Assembly (NCBI GenBank): GCA_902615325.1
Contig: CACMOJ010000010.1
Location: 1 to 52,394 of the forward strand
Length of the DNA stretch: 52,394 bases
Source of the DNA: an uncultured SAR116 cluster alpha proteobacterium
Lineage (GTDB): Bacteria; Pseudomonadota; Alphaproteobacteria; Puniceispirillales; Marisalimonadaceae
Reading direction: 5' to 3'
Shown here: positions 8,112 through 15,683 of the stretch, one piece after another
Layout of the letters: each line of letters opens with the position of its first letter
Numbering within the stretch: the first letter of the stretch is position 1
Made by a program: the position numbers and the translations under genes
Notes under the pieces: generated by a model
The model's input: the letters and a program-made list of their open reading frames with translations, nothing else
The model's database searches: none
What the model was told of the DNA's origin: nothing

Positions 8112-9287
8112 TTAATATTTTATTTCTATTTCAATCCTTCTATTTTTTGACCTACCTGAAGCATTATCATTTGAAGCAAGCGGTTTGGCCTCTCCATAAC
8201 TTATTGCCATAAGACGATCTAAAGGAATATCTCCTGACTTTGATATTGATTGAACAACACTTGATGCTCTTGCTGCGGCTAGATCCCAGTTATCTCTATA
8301 TTGTCCACCAAATATTAGAGGCACATTATCAGTATGCCCTGATACATTTATTTGACCTGTTCCTTTTTCACTAACTTTAGCAATCTTATCCATTATTCTT
8401 TTAGCATTATCAGTCAGTTCTGCCGAGCCTGATCTAAATGCTCCAGCTGAACCTACAGTGATAATTACTCTATCTTTCTCTCTTTTAACGTCAGTTAAAC
8501 CTTGACCAATTTCTTGTTTTAAAGCTACTTTAAATTCATCTTCAGCACTTTTAGCTTTGATTTTAGTTTCTTCAGTCTTTCTTTTCTCCTCTCTTTCTTC
8601 TCTATTAATTTTTTCTATTTTATCAATTAGTGCTTTGTTACTTTGACTAGCCATTGCAATAGCTTTAATCTCATTATTTATACCACCAATCAACACATCT
8701 GTGTCATAATTCCCAGATTTATTTCTAGCATCTTCTATAGCTGTTATTGTTTGAGAAACTACATCTTTTAGATCTTTATTTTCTTGATTATTAATCTTTA
8801 CAACTACTTTATCATCAATAACTTCAGTTTTTACGCTCTCGTCTAAATTAAGTGACTTCAGAGTTTCAGCAAGATTTTTAGCTTTTTCAATATCTTTCGA
8901 AGCAGATTTTGAACTTTCTCTTTGATCTTCTTCAGACTTAAGATCTAAATTTTTCTGCTCAGTATTTGTAGATTGTTGAGTCATGTTTTTTGTAACAGAT
9001 GGTTCTGGGGAAGGACTGAAATTTAAAGCTAACACAGTTGTACCTCTGGGCTGCTCTACGACTGGAACGACTCTTTGAATACCAAAAGCATTTTTTAAAC
9101 TACCACTAATTTGTTTAAATTTTGGGACATTAAATTCAGCAAATGATAAAATAAGAACAAAAAATGCCATCAATAAAGTGGCCATATCTGCAAAAGTTGC
9201 CATCCACGCAGGTGCACCTTTTGGGGGACATTTAGGACATTCTTCTTCTTCTTCTTCTACATTAGGATTTTCTTGTGCTTCTGCCAT
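8112..9287 (-). CDS. pomB: sodium-type flagellar stator protein PomB (MotB family)
   Basis: Stator subunit that anchors the ion channel to peptidoglycan. The N-terminus resembles PomB: a Cys-Pro motif (CPKCPPKGAPAWM), then TFADMATLLMAFFVLILSF with the ion-carrying aspartate at residue 34, then a KFKQISGSLKNAFG plug region and a PRGT segment. A long charged linker (about 95-265) precedes the OmpA/MotB peptidoglycan-binding domain (about 270-391; VSGHTDNVP... NWDLAAARA). The 391 residues are longer than usual for MotB because of the linker. It follows pomA by 16 bp. Confidence 0.9.
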   Translation of the reverse strand: MAEAQENPNVEEEEEECPKCPPKGAPAWMATFADMATLLMAFFVLILSFAEFNVPKFKQISGSLKNAFGIQRVVPVVEQPRGTTVLALNFSPSPEPSVTKNMTQQSTNTEQKNLDLKSEEDQRESSKSASKDIEKAKNLAETLKSLNLDESVKTEVIDDKVVVKINNQENKDLKDVVSQTITAIEDARNKSGNYDTDVLIGGINNEIKAIAMASQSNKALIDKIEKINREEREEKRKTEETKIKAKSAEDEFKVALKQEIGQGLTDVKREKDRVIITVGSAGAFRSGSAELTDNAKRIMDKIAKVSEKGTGQINVSGHTDNVPLIFGGQYRDNWDLAAARASSVVQSISKSGDIPLDRLMAISYGEAKPLASNDNASGRSKNRRIEIEIKY

Positions 9288-9303
9288 ATAAATTCCTATA
9301 TTG

Positions 9304-10068
9304 TTAAGCGGCCTCTTCTATTTTTGCTTGAAGTTTAGGTGGTAAATTTGCAATCAACTGATCTGTAATATTTCTTGGACTTTCCCCTCTAGAAATATAT
9401 TTTAATCCCATCACAACCATTTCTCTGTAAAGAGCTTCATGGGCTGAGTAATTTTCTAATTTTGTAACAATAGGCATAAAAATACAGTTAGCTATCATTG
9501 CACCGTAAAGAGTTGTTAATAGAGCAACAGCCATTGCAGGCCCGATAGCTTTTGGATCAGCCATATTTCCCAACATTGCAACTAAACCAATTAATGTTCC
9601 TATCATGCCCATAGCAGGAGCTAAATCGACCCATGCTTGAAAAACACTTTTCATGTTATCATGGCGTCTTACCATACCTTTAACTTCTCTATTTAATTGT
9701 TCAGTCAATTTTGTTTCATCTGCTCCATCAACCAACATTTGTAGTCCTTTTTCAAAAAACTTATCAGGAACTTCTTGACCCTCTAGAGCCATCATGCCAT
9801 CTTTTCTAGCAATTCCAGCTAATTCTGTGATTCTTGTTATTAATTCATCATGTTTTTTTGCACCAGGTAGGAAGACTTTTGCTAAAGTTCCAAAAGATGC
9901 AAGAAAATCTGGTAAAGTAGATCGATACATCACAGCAAAAAATGTCCCGCCAATTACGATTAACATTGATGGCGTATCAATGAATGGACCAATACCTCCT
10001 GACGAAACCATTGCTCCTGCAATCATTCCTAGTGTTCCAACTAAACCAATTAAAGATGCTATATCCAT
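9304..10068 (-). CDS. pomA: sodium-type flagellar stator protein PomA (MotA family)
   Basis: Ion-channel subunit of the motor, with four membrane helices and a large cytoplasmic loop that pushes on FliG. The 254 residues match PomA more than proton-type MotA: MDIASLIGLVGTLGM start, SMLIVIGGTFFAVM, and the near-invariant APAMGMIGTLIGLVAMLGNM followed by DPKAIGPAMAVALLTTLYGA. The cytoplasmic loop carries charged residues RRHDNM. A GAGGA ribosome binding site and a sigma-54-like promoter lie upstream. First gene of the pomA-pomB-RRF-like operon. Confidence 0.92.
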   Translation of the reverse strand: MDIASLIGLVGTLGMIAGAMVSSGGIGPFIDTPSMLIVIGGTFFAVMYRSTLPDFLASFGTLAKVFLPGAKKHDELITRITELAGIARKDGMMALEGQEVPDKFFEKGLQMLVDGADETKLTEQLNREVKGMVRRHDNMKSVFQAWVDLAPAMGMIGTLIGLVAMLGNMADPKAIGPAMAVALLTTLYGAMIANCIFMPIVTKLENYSAHEALYREMVVMGLKYISRGESPRNITDQLIANLPPKLQAKIEEAA

Positions 10069-10102
10069 TTTTTATTCCTCATTAAATATAAAAAACATGA
10101 TT

Positions 10103-10120
10103 TTAGGCATAAATTCTGCA
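10103..10120 (+). promoter_or_regulatory. possible divergent sigma-54-type promoter before DUF1566 gene
   Basis: On the plus strand TTAGGCATAAATTCTGCA again has GG-N10-GC, with a -24 of TAGGCA and a -12 of CTGCA, both one base off consensus. Its -12 element shares the TGCA with the opposing pomA promoter. Weaker than the other two, and chance matches are possible in a 100-bp gap. Confidence 0.3.
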
Positions 10121-10133
10121 AGAATGAGACCAA
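10117..10133 (-). promoter_or_regulatory. sigma-54-type promoter upstream of pomA
   Basis: Read on the minus strand the sequence is TTGGTCTCATTCTTGCA: -24 TTGG, -12 TTGCA, with 10 bases between GG and GC. The predicted start is near 10106, giving a leader of about 38 bases. The CATTCTTGC core resembles the fliO promoter. Call by eye. Confidence 0.6.
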
Positions 10134-10169
10134 AATCAAAAAAATTAAAAAAAACATTTAGGTTATTAT

Positions 10170-10664
10170 ATGTGTAGAATACATCCTAGTAAATTTTTAA
10201 AATTAATTTTAGCAATATTTTTTTTAACATTTGCATCTAAATTTGTAATAGCATCAAATTATATATCTAGAGGTTACTATGTTATCGACTTAAAAAATAA
10301 AATAGAATGGATGACTTGTCCTGTAGGAATGGTTTGGAATAAAAGTACCTGTACAGGGATAGCAAAAAAATATGAGCTAAAATTTGTACCTGAAATTATT
10401 AACATAGCTAATGATCAATTAGGTGGTAATTGGAGATTACCTTCAAGAAATGAATTAGAGAGCTTGATATGTGCAGAATGTGTAAACGTTAAAATTAATT
10501 TAAAAACTTTTCCAAAAACACCCCCAGAGCCTTTTTGGACAAAAGATAAAAATTTCTGGCAACCAAAATTTAATTGGATAGTTAATTTCCTAAATGGGAA
10601 CACATTTGGTCGTTATCCAAGTTATAAACCTAATTATGTTAGATTAGTAAGAGATAGAAATTAA
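10170..10664 (+). CDS. secreted DUF1566 domain protein
   Basis: 164 residues with an N-terminal hydrophobic signal or anchor (about 8-29). The remainder resembles the DUF1566/Lcl C-terminal lectin-like fold: GYYVIDLKNKIEWMTCPVGM near the start, GGNWRLPSRNELESLI in the middle and YVRLVRD at the end. Cysteines at C47 and C57 could pair, as could those in CAEC. Members of this fold are surface or periplasmic proteins of poorly known role, some linked to adhesins. It diverges from pomA across a 101-bp gap. Confidence 0.72.
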   Translation: MCRIHPSKFLKLILAIFFLTFASKFVIASNYISRGYYVIDLKNKIEWMTCPVGMVWNKSTCTGIAKKYELKFVPEIINIANDQLGGNWRLPSRNELESLICAECVNVKINLKTFPKTPPEPFWTKDKNFWQPKFNWIVNFLNGNTFGRYPSYKPNYVRLVRDRN

Positions 10665-10874
10665 TTATTTTTTACTCTTAATATACTCTAATATTTTAAA
10701 AATTGTGATGAATACACCTAAGATTAAAATTGTATAAGCAGCATTTTCTGGAGTAACAAATTTTAAATAATGTAATTTATCCTTTTGTATTAAAGCTAAT
10801 AATACTAATAAAAAAACAGAAAATAAAAAAATCCTTATTATTCTACAAATTTTGCATGATGTTGAAAAAAACAT
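10665..10874 (-). CDS. small two-helix membrane protein, unknown
   Basis: 69 residues with CxxC (C7, C10) near the N-terminus and two membrane segments (about 10-28 and 45-62), ending in KSKK. It is tail-to-tail with the DUF1566 gene with no gap. No family recognised. Codon composition and topology look gene-like, but its reality rests on the open frame alone. Confidence 0.5.
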   Translation of the reverse strand: MFFSTSCKICRIIRIFLFSVFLLVLLALIQKDKLHYLKFVTPENAAYTILILGVFITIFKILEYIKSKK

Positions 10875-11074
10875 TAATATTTTCTTGTCAACTTAATGAC
10901 ATTTATAGACTTTAACACTAAATAAAATTCGGACATTAATTTAATAATACAATAAATATTATAGCTGATATAGATTTTTATTGTCAAATTTCTGTATATA
11001 AAATCATGTCAAATTAAAGTTTTGATTTTTCAAATAAAATTTTCTTTGATGATTAAATCAAAAGGAGATTTGTA
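10875..11074. other. 200-bp AT-rich intergenic region upstream of rpoN
   Basis: Divergent gap between the small membrane gene and rpoN. It is strongly AT-rich and must hold promoters in both directions, but I see no convincing -35/-10 pair, no GG-N10-GC element and no strong hairpin. An AAAGGAG ribosome binding site lies at its right end, just before the rpoN ATG. Confidence 0.4.
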
Positions 11075-12553
11075 ATGAAGATTAATCAGCAATTAAAAAT
11101 AAAACAAAATCAGTCTATTGTAATGACGCCACAATTGCAGCAGGCAATTAAGTTGTTGCAATTAACAAATATTGAATTAGCTGAATATGTAGAAAATGCT
11201 AAACTAGAAAACCCTTTTATAAAAGAAGATCTGTATATTAAAAAAGTTCAGATCAACGATCAAAAAACTTCTGATGTTTTTGAAAATACAAAACTAAATA
11301 AAGACCCATTAAAAATCAGCAGTAACTTAGAAATGAATAATTCTTTTGATACTCATATTCCTGATCAATCTTTTGAAAAATCTAAAACAAAAACTAGAAA
11401 TAATTTTGAAAACAAAAGTACTTCACTATCTGAAGTTATTGAAAATACAGTATCAAGTAATATTTCATTAAAAGAATATTTAATAAATCAAATCTCAATA
11501 TCATTCGAAAAAAAAGAGCAATCTCTAGCAATTTCTCTTATTGATTATTTGCATCCTAGTGGCTGGTTAATTCACTCCGTAGAAGAAATTGCTGAGGAAT
11601 TAAATAAACCCTTTGATTATTTAGAGAAAATGATTTTGAAATTACAGTGTCTTGAACCAGTTGGAATATTTGCAAAAAATTTATCTGAATGTTTAAAGTT
11701 ACAACTAGAAGAAAAAGGGATTTTGGATAAAAAATATGAAATTTTAATTGATAATTTAAAATTAATAACGAAGGGAAAAATTAAAACTCTTACAAAAATT
11801 TGTGAAATTGAAAATAGTAAAATTGTAGAGATGATAAATGTTATTAAAACACTAAATCCTAAGCCAGCAGAAAATTTTAATATTGAACCTATAAGAATTT
11901 CTGAACCAGATATTATCGTAACGAGAACAAATAAAGGTTGGAAGATTGATTTAAATAAATCTACTTTACCAACAATTAACCTAGATGAAGATTATATAAA
12001 TGAAATAACTAATTTAAATCTTGGAGAAAATGATAATGATTTTACAACTAATAAAATTGGTGAGGCAAAATGGCTCCAAAAAGCAGTTGATCAAAGAAAT
12101 AAAACAATTTTAAAAGTAGCATCGGTAATATTAAAAAAACAATTAGGTTTTTTTAAACACGGATTAAGTCATATGAAACCCTTAATTTTGAAGGATGTAG
12201 CTGATGCAATAGGTATGCATGAAAGTACTGTATCAAGAGTAACAAATAGCAAATTAATATTAACTGATTGGGGCTTATTATCTCTTAAAGACTTTTTTTC
12301 TGCTTCTATTCCAAGTTCTGAAGAGAGCCATAAACATGCAGCTTCAGCTGTAAGGGAAGCATTGAAGAAATTGATTTCTTCAGAAGTCTCAAATAAACCT
12401 CTTAGTGATGAAAAAATAGCAGAAGTTTTATCTAATCAGGGCATTGATGTAGCTAGAAGAACTGTAGCTAAATACAGAGATATGTTAAGCATTCCATCAA
12501 GTGCAGAAAGGAAAAGACAATCAAGGTTAAATAAGTTACTGACTGCTAGTTGA
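11075..12553 (+). CDS. rpoN: RNA polymerase sigma-54 factor RpoN
   Basis: Alternative sigma factor that needs an AAA+ activator to open promoters. The 492 residues show the N-terminal activator-interacting Gln/Leu region (QSIVMTPQLQQAIKLLQL), a core-binding domain (about 125-320), a helix-turn-helix (LKDVADAIGMHESTVSRV) and the RpoN box ARRTVAKYRD at about 460-469. An AAAGGAG ribosome binding site precedes the start. The usual downstream partners hpf and ptsN are absent here. Promoters matching its consensus lie in front of flagellar genes in this window, which suggests a motility role. Confidence 0.96.
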   Translation: MKINQQLKIKQNQSIVMTPQLQQAIKLLQLTNIELAEYVENAKLENPFIKEDLYIKKVQINDQKTSDVFENTKLNKDPLKISSNLEMNNSFDTHIPDQSFEKSKTKTRNNFENKSTSLSEVIENTVSSNISLKEYLINQISISFEKKEQSLAISLIDYLHPSGWLIHSVEEIAEELNKPFDYLEKMILKLQCLEPVGIFAKNLSECLKLQLEEKGILDKKYEILIDNLKLITKGKIKTLTKICEIENSKIVEMINVIKTLNPKPAENFNIEPIRISEPDIIVTRTNKGWKIDLNKSTLPTINLDEDYINEITNLNLGENDNDFTTNKIGEAKWLQKAVDQRNKTILKVASVILKKQLGFFKHGLSHMKPLILKDVADAIGMHESTVSRVTNSKLILTDWGLLSLKDFFSASIPSSEESHKHAASAVREALKKLISSEVSNKPLSDEKIAEVLSNQGIDVARRTVAKYRDMLSIPSSAERKRQSRLNKLLTAS

Positions 12554-12688
12554 GTCTTGGTGAACTAATATCTTTAATGGTATAATCTTTTTTTTATATA
12601 CCTTGTTATTTTTATTGAAAATTTTTAAGTCTATTTTAAAGCTTAATTTATTAGATTTTAAATATTCATTTTTACTAAGTAGTTTCAT
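12536..12688 (-). CDS. possible 50-residue basic protein
   Basis: A short open frame on the strand opposite rpoN, beginning ATG at 12688 and ending TAA at 12538-12536, overlapping the 3' end of rpoN by 18 bp. AAGAGG lies 8 bases before the ATG. The product starts MKLLSKNEYLKSNKLSF and is very Lys/Asn-rich with no membrane segment. No family recognised. The ribosome binding site is the main support, and a chance ORF in AT-rich DNA is possible. Confidence 0.35.
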   Translation of the reverse strand: MKLLSKNEYLKSNKLSFKIDLKIFNKNNKVYKKKIIPLKILVHQDSTSSQ

Positions 12689-12731
12689 TAAATATACCTC
12701 TTATTGAGAGATCTGCATTTTACATGCCAAA

Positions 12732-14066
12732 TTATTTCAAATCTGCAATAGATTTTAGACTATTTCTACTCAATAATTTTCTTCCTATCGAAAAGTAAAT
12801 AGCAGGATTTTTAGATTTTCCATTTACTGATATTTCATAATGTAGGTGAGCACCATCGACTCTACCAGTTCTTCCCATTTTACCAATAATTTGCCCTTCA
12901 GAAACAATTTGGCCTTTTTTGACAAGTATTTTTGCTAAATGTCCATAAGTTGTATCGATACCGTAATTATGTCTAATTCTGATAACTTTTCCAAATGAAC
13001 CATGATATCCAGCAAAAGTAACAACTCCGTCAGCAGAAACTTTAATGTTTTCCTGCCAAGTTCCAGCTAAATCTATTCCATGATGAAAACGCCACTTTTT
13101 GGTGACTGGGTGTTTTCTTTTTCCATATTTGCTTGTAACATAATAATGTTCCATTGGTGGTTTTAGAGGAATGAATTCTAATGCATTTTTATAAATAGCT
13201 AAAAGATCTAGACGTTCTTTAAATGCCATTAAAAACTTCTGAGTATTTTTTTTGTAGTCTATTTCTTTATTAATTAAATCTTTGACATTTCGTAATTTGT
13301 TATTTTTTAATTGCAAGTCAAGTTTGACAAAAACTTTCTCCAAATTTAATAATTCGTTATCTAAAGAAGCAATAAACCTCAAGTTAGATACCCTTTCATC
13401 CAGCTTTGGAGGTGAAATATAAAAAGCATCTTTCTCTATTGTGTCATCTACTCCAATTTGATGGTTTTTTTCAAATAAATCTAATTCATCATTATTTAAA
13501 ATTTTTTTTGGATCAGAAGCTAATTTTTTATTCAGTGTTTCAATCTTTTTTAATTTATCAATTTCATTAATATTTTTTTTATCTTTGATTAAACTTTTAC
13601 TTTTTTTTATTTTATTAGCATTAAAATCAATGTCATTAGTTTGTTCAGGCAAACTAATATTTGATTCAAGGCCAATTTTATTTTCATTTGATTTACTTTC
13701 ATTTGTAATAATTTCGTTTAATACAGAATTAGTTTCAATCTTATTTGAATTATTATCTTTGAAAGTTGTTGGTAAATTTGCAGATGCTTCAGTGATAATA
13801 TCTTTTTGTGCAACGTCAATTGCAGACGAAATTCCAACAATTGAATAGTAGATTATACTTGAAAAACCTACAACAAATGTTAGTGCTATTGAGACATAGT
13901 GTGAAAGTTTAAAATGTATCTCTATTGGACCACGTCTTGTAAATATTAAAAATCTTCTTTCAGATAATAGACCAACTTTTTGCTTTGTGAAAAGATCACC
14001 AAACCTGATTCCTTTTTTAACAGGAGGAAGTTTTTTACTAAGTTTTGTAATTGTTGACTTATTCAG
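12732..14066 (-). CDS. membrane-anchored M23 endopeptidase, likely CTG start
   Basis: Peptidoglycan-cutting zinc metallopeptidase. The frame is open to 14067 and holds no ATG or GTG at all. The only TTG (13652) would give 306 residues and drop the anchor. I propose CTG at 14066, which has GGAG six bases upstream, giving 444 residues. These comprise a basic cytoplasmic tail (1-55; KKLPPVKKGIRFGDLF, SERRFLIFTRRGP), one membrane segment (about 57-78), a charged coiled linker, and a LytM/M23 domain with zinc ligands H328 and D332 (HHGID) and H409 (HLHYE). The neighbouring bactofilins fit the LmdC-type pairing of bactofilin and M23 hydrolase. The upstream gene ends in the same frame one codon earlier. 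Confidence 0.85.
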   Translation of the reverse strand: MNKSTITKLSKKLPPVKKGIRFGDLFTKQKVGLLSERRFLIFTRRGPIEIHFKLSHYVSIALTFVVGFSSIIYYSIVGISSAIDVAQKDIITEASANLPTTFKDNNSNKIETNSVLNEIITNESKSNENKIGLESNISLPEQTNDIDFNANKIKKSKSLIKDKKNINEIDKLKKIETLNKKLASDPKKILNNDELDLFEKNHQIGVDDTIEKDAFYISPPKLDERVSNLRFIASLDNELLNLEKVFVKLDLQLKNNKLRNVKDLINKEIDYKKNTQKFLMAFKERLDLLAIYKNALEFIPLKPPMEHYYVTSKYGKRKHPVTKKWRFHHGIDLAGTWQENIKVSADGVVTFAGYHGSFGKVIRIRHNYGIDTTYGHLAKILVKKGQIVSEGQIIGKMGRTGRVDGAHLHYEISVNGKSKNPAIYFSIGRKLLSRNSLKSIADLK

Positions 14067-14069
14067 CTT

Positions 14070-14432
14070 TTACTCCAATACATTTAATAGTAGCATAAAT
14101 ATTCCTACGTTAGAAAATACCTGTAATAACATTAGAAATACTAAAACTTTAGAAGAAATTGGGTTTTTTACTGATAATTGAACTGATGGAAAATCTTTTT
14201 TATTTTGAGTTGAAGTTTTTGAATTTGATAAATCATTGTTTTTATTATATTTAATCTCCTGTTCTTGGTAATTATAAGCTTTATCTGTTATATTATGAGT
14301 TACTTTTTTCTCATCATTAGCAGTTTTATTTTTATCAGTAGAAACATCACTGATGTCACTTTTTTGATCATCTTCAAATTTGATTCGCATCTTTTCAATT
14401 CTTTCACGAATATCAATTATTTGTTCTGCCAT
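14070..14432 (-). CDS. small C-terminally anchored membrane protein, unknown
   Basis: 120 residues. An acidic/basic helical N-terminus (MAEQIIDIRERIEKMRIKFE), a disordered Asn/Lys/Asp-rich middle (about 25-85), and one C-terminal membrane helix (about 92-118) ending VLE. The stop TAA is followed in the same frame by AAG and then the proposed CTG start of the M23 gene, and the GGAG for that gene lies in its last codons. It diverges from the bactofilin cluster. No family recognised. It may connect bactofilins to the membrane, by inference from context only. Confidence 0.65.
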   Translation of the reverse strand: MAEQIIDIRERIEKMRIKFEDDQKSDISDVSTDKNKTANDEKKVTHNITDKAYNYQEQEIKYNKNNDLSNSKTSTQNKKDFPSVQLSVKNPISSKVLVFLMLLQVFSNVGIFMLLLNVLE

Positions 14433-14471
14433 TTTAAAAATCCTATATTTATTGATACTTGGCTTGTTAAT

Positions 14472-14488
14472 TGCACTATTTATACCAA
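14472..14488 (-). promoter_or_regulatory. possible sigma-54-type promoter upstream of the M23 operon
   Basis: Minus strand TTGGTATAAATAGTGCA: GG-N10-GC spacing is exact, -24 is TTGG, but -12 is GTGCA rather than TTGCA. The predicted start near 14461 leaves a 29-base leader containing AGGA before the ATG at 14432. Plausible but unproven. Confidence 0.35.
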
Positions 14489-14581
14489 AACTAATTGTAT
14501 TATAATAAAAATATCTATAGTTTAATATAAGTTTAATTAAAAAATATATTTTAAACCTTTATTTAGATTAGGAAAAGTAAA

Positions 14582-14917
14582 ATGGCAAATAAAACAGATG
14601 GCGTAGTAGAAAAATCTATAATCTCTTCTGATATGAAGATTAAAGGGAAGATAACTGCTTCTGGAGGTCTAGTATTACTTGGAAATGTTCAAGGTGATAT
14701 TAAATGTAACAGTTTATCAATAGAAGAAACTGGAGTTCTCAAAGGAAACATTGATGCAGAATTAGTTTCAATTGCTGGGAAATTGGATGGACAAGTTTTA
14801 TCTGAAGTTGTTTCAATTCGTTCAACAGGTTCAGTAACAGGTGAAGTTTCTTATGATAATATATCAATAGAAGAAGGTGCTAAAGTTGAAGCACAATTAG
14901 GGAAAAAGAAACAATAA
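14582..14917 (+). CDS. bactofilin, copy 1
   Basis: Polymer-forming cytoskeletal protein that assembles membrane-bound beta-helical filaments and scaffolds cell-wall enzymes. The 111 residues carry the right-handed beta-helix repeat pattern (KITASGGLVLLGNVQGDI, then GVLKGNIDAELVSIAGKLDG) with short unstructured ends. First of three tandem bactofilins, and divergent from the M23 peptidase operon. Confidence 0.9.
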   Translation: MANKTDGVVEKSIISSDMKIKGKITASGGLVLLGNVQGDIKCNSLSIEETGVLKGNIDAELVSIAGKLDGQVLSEVVSIRSTGSVTGEVSYDNISIEEGAKVEAQLGKKKQ

Positions 14918-14944
14918 TTAAAATAATTAATAAAAGGTGTAATT

Positions 14945-15319
14945 ATGGCAGATAAACAGGCAGTTCTAGGCAATGGAGCAAAATTTACAGGAAAAATTAG
15001 TAATTCTAAGTCAATAGAAATTAATGGAATAGTTCAAGCAGACTTAGTGACTGAAAAAGTAACTATTGGATCTTCAGGTAATTTTAAAGGTGCGGTTAAA
15101 TCAGATTTAGTAGTAATAGCTGGGGAATATGAAGGTAAAATGAAAGCTGATAGTATTTGGTTAACAGAAAGTTCAAGGATTAGTGGTGAAATACATTATA
15201 AATCTCTACAAATGGATAGAGGTGCTGCACTTAACTGTCGAGTTGTTCATAATTGGGATAAGAAAGACCAAGCTAAAAAACAAGATCAAACTGAAGAAAC
15301 ACAAAAAGGAAAAGAGTAA
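14945..15319 (+). CDS. bactofilin, copy 2
   Basis: Second bactofilin, 124 residues. The beta-helix core (about 8-95; ISNSKSIEINGIVQADL, then VVIAGEYEGKM) is followed by a hydrophilic Lys/Gln/Glu-rich tail of about 28 residues that the other two copies lack. It is 27 bp after copy 1, with its own AAAAGGTG ribosome binding site. The tail could serve partner binding, which is inference. Confidence 0.9.
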   Translation: MADKQAVLGNGAKFTGKISNSKSIEINGIVQADLVTEKVTIGSSGNFKGAVKSDLVVIAGEYEGKMKADSIWLTESSRISGEIHYKSLQMDRGAALNCRVVHNWDKKDQAKKQDQTEETQKGKE

Positions 15320-15367
15320 TAATTATATTATTCTAAATTTATTAATATTATTTAAAATAGGTGTAAA

Positions 15368-15682
15368 ATGAGTGAAACAACATACATATCAGAAGAATTA
15401 ATTATGGAAGGTACATTAGATTCATCTGGATCAGCTGTCGTGATTGCTGGCAGATTTAAAGGGGAATTAAGAGCTAAGGATGTTCTTTTAGAATCAAATA
15501 GTATTTTTGATGGAAATTTAATTGCAGATAAAGTTACCTTAGGGGGTTTAGTTAAAGGTGAAGTTGCTGCAAATACACTTAATGTGTCTAGTAGTGCTAG
15601 GGTAGAAGGCAATTTAAAGACAAATTCTTTATCAATTGATCTGGGCGCAGAAGTTGCTGGTAATATTAGTAGAATTTCTTAA
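15368..15682 (+). CDS. bactofilin, copy 3
   Basis: Third bactofilin, 104 residues, nearly all beta-helix core (LDSSGSAVVIAGRFKGEL, LGGLVKGEVAAN). It is clearly divergent from copies 1 and 2, so these are old paralogues and not a recent duplication. It lies 48 bp after copy 2 with AATAGGTG before the start. A convergent small gene begins directly after its stop. Confidence 0.9.
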   Translation: MSETTYISEELIMEGTLDSSGSAVVIAGRFKGELRAKDVLLESNSIFDGNLIADKVTLGGLVKGEVAANTLNVSSSARVEGNLKTNSLSIDLGAEVAGNISRIS

Positions 15683-15683
15683 A

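Noticed and set aside
12732-13652. M23 peptidase starting at TTG 13652 (306 residues)
   Set aside because: The frame is open and protein-like for another 138 codons upstream, including a membrane helix, and a ribosome binding site sits before CTG 14066. No such site was found for the TTG.
13585-14181. Plus-strand open frames opposite the M23 gene
   Set aside because: They are mirror frames of the minus-strand coding region, with biased composition and no ribosome binding site.
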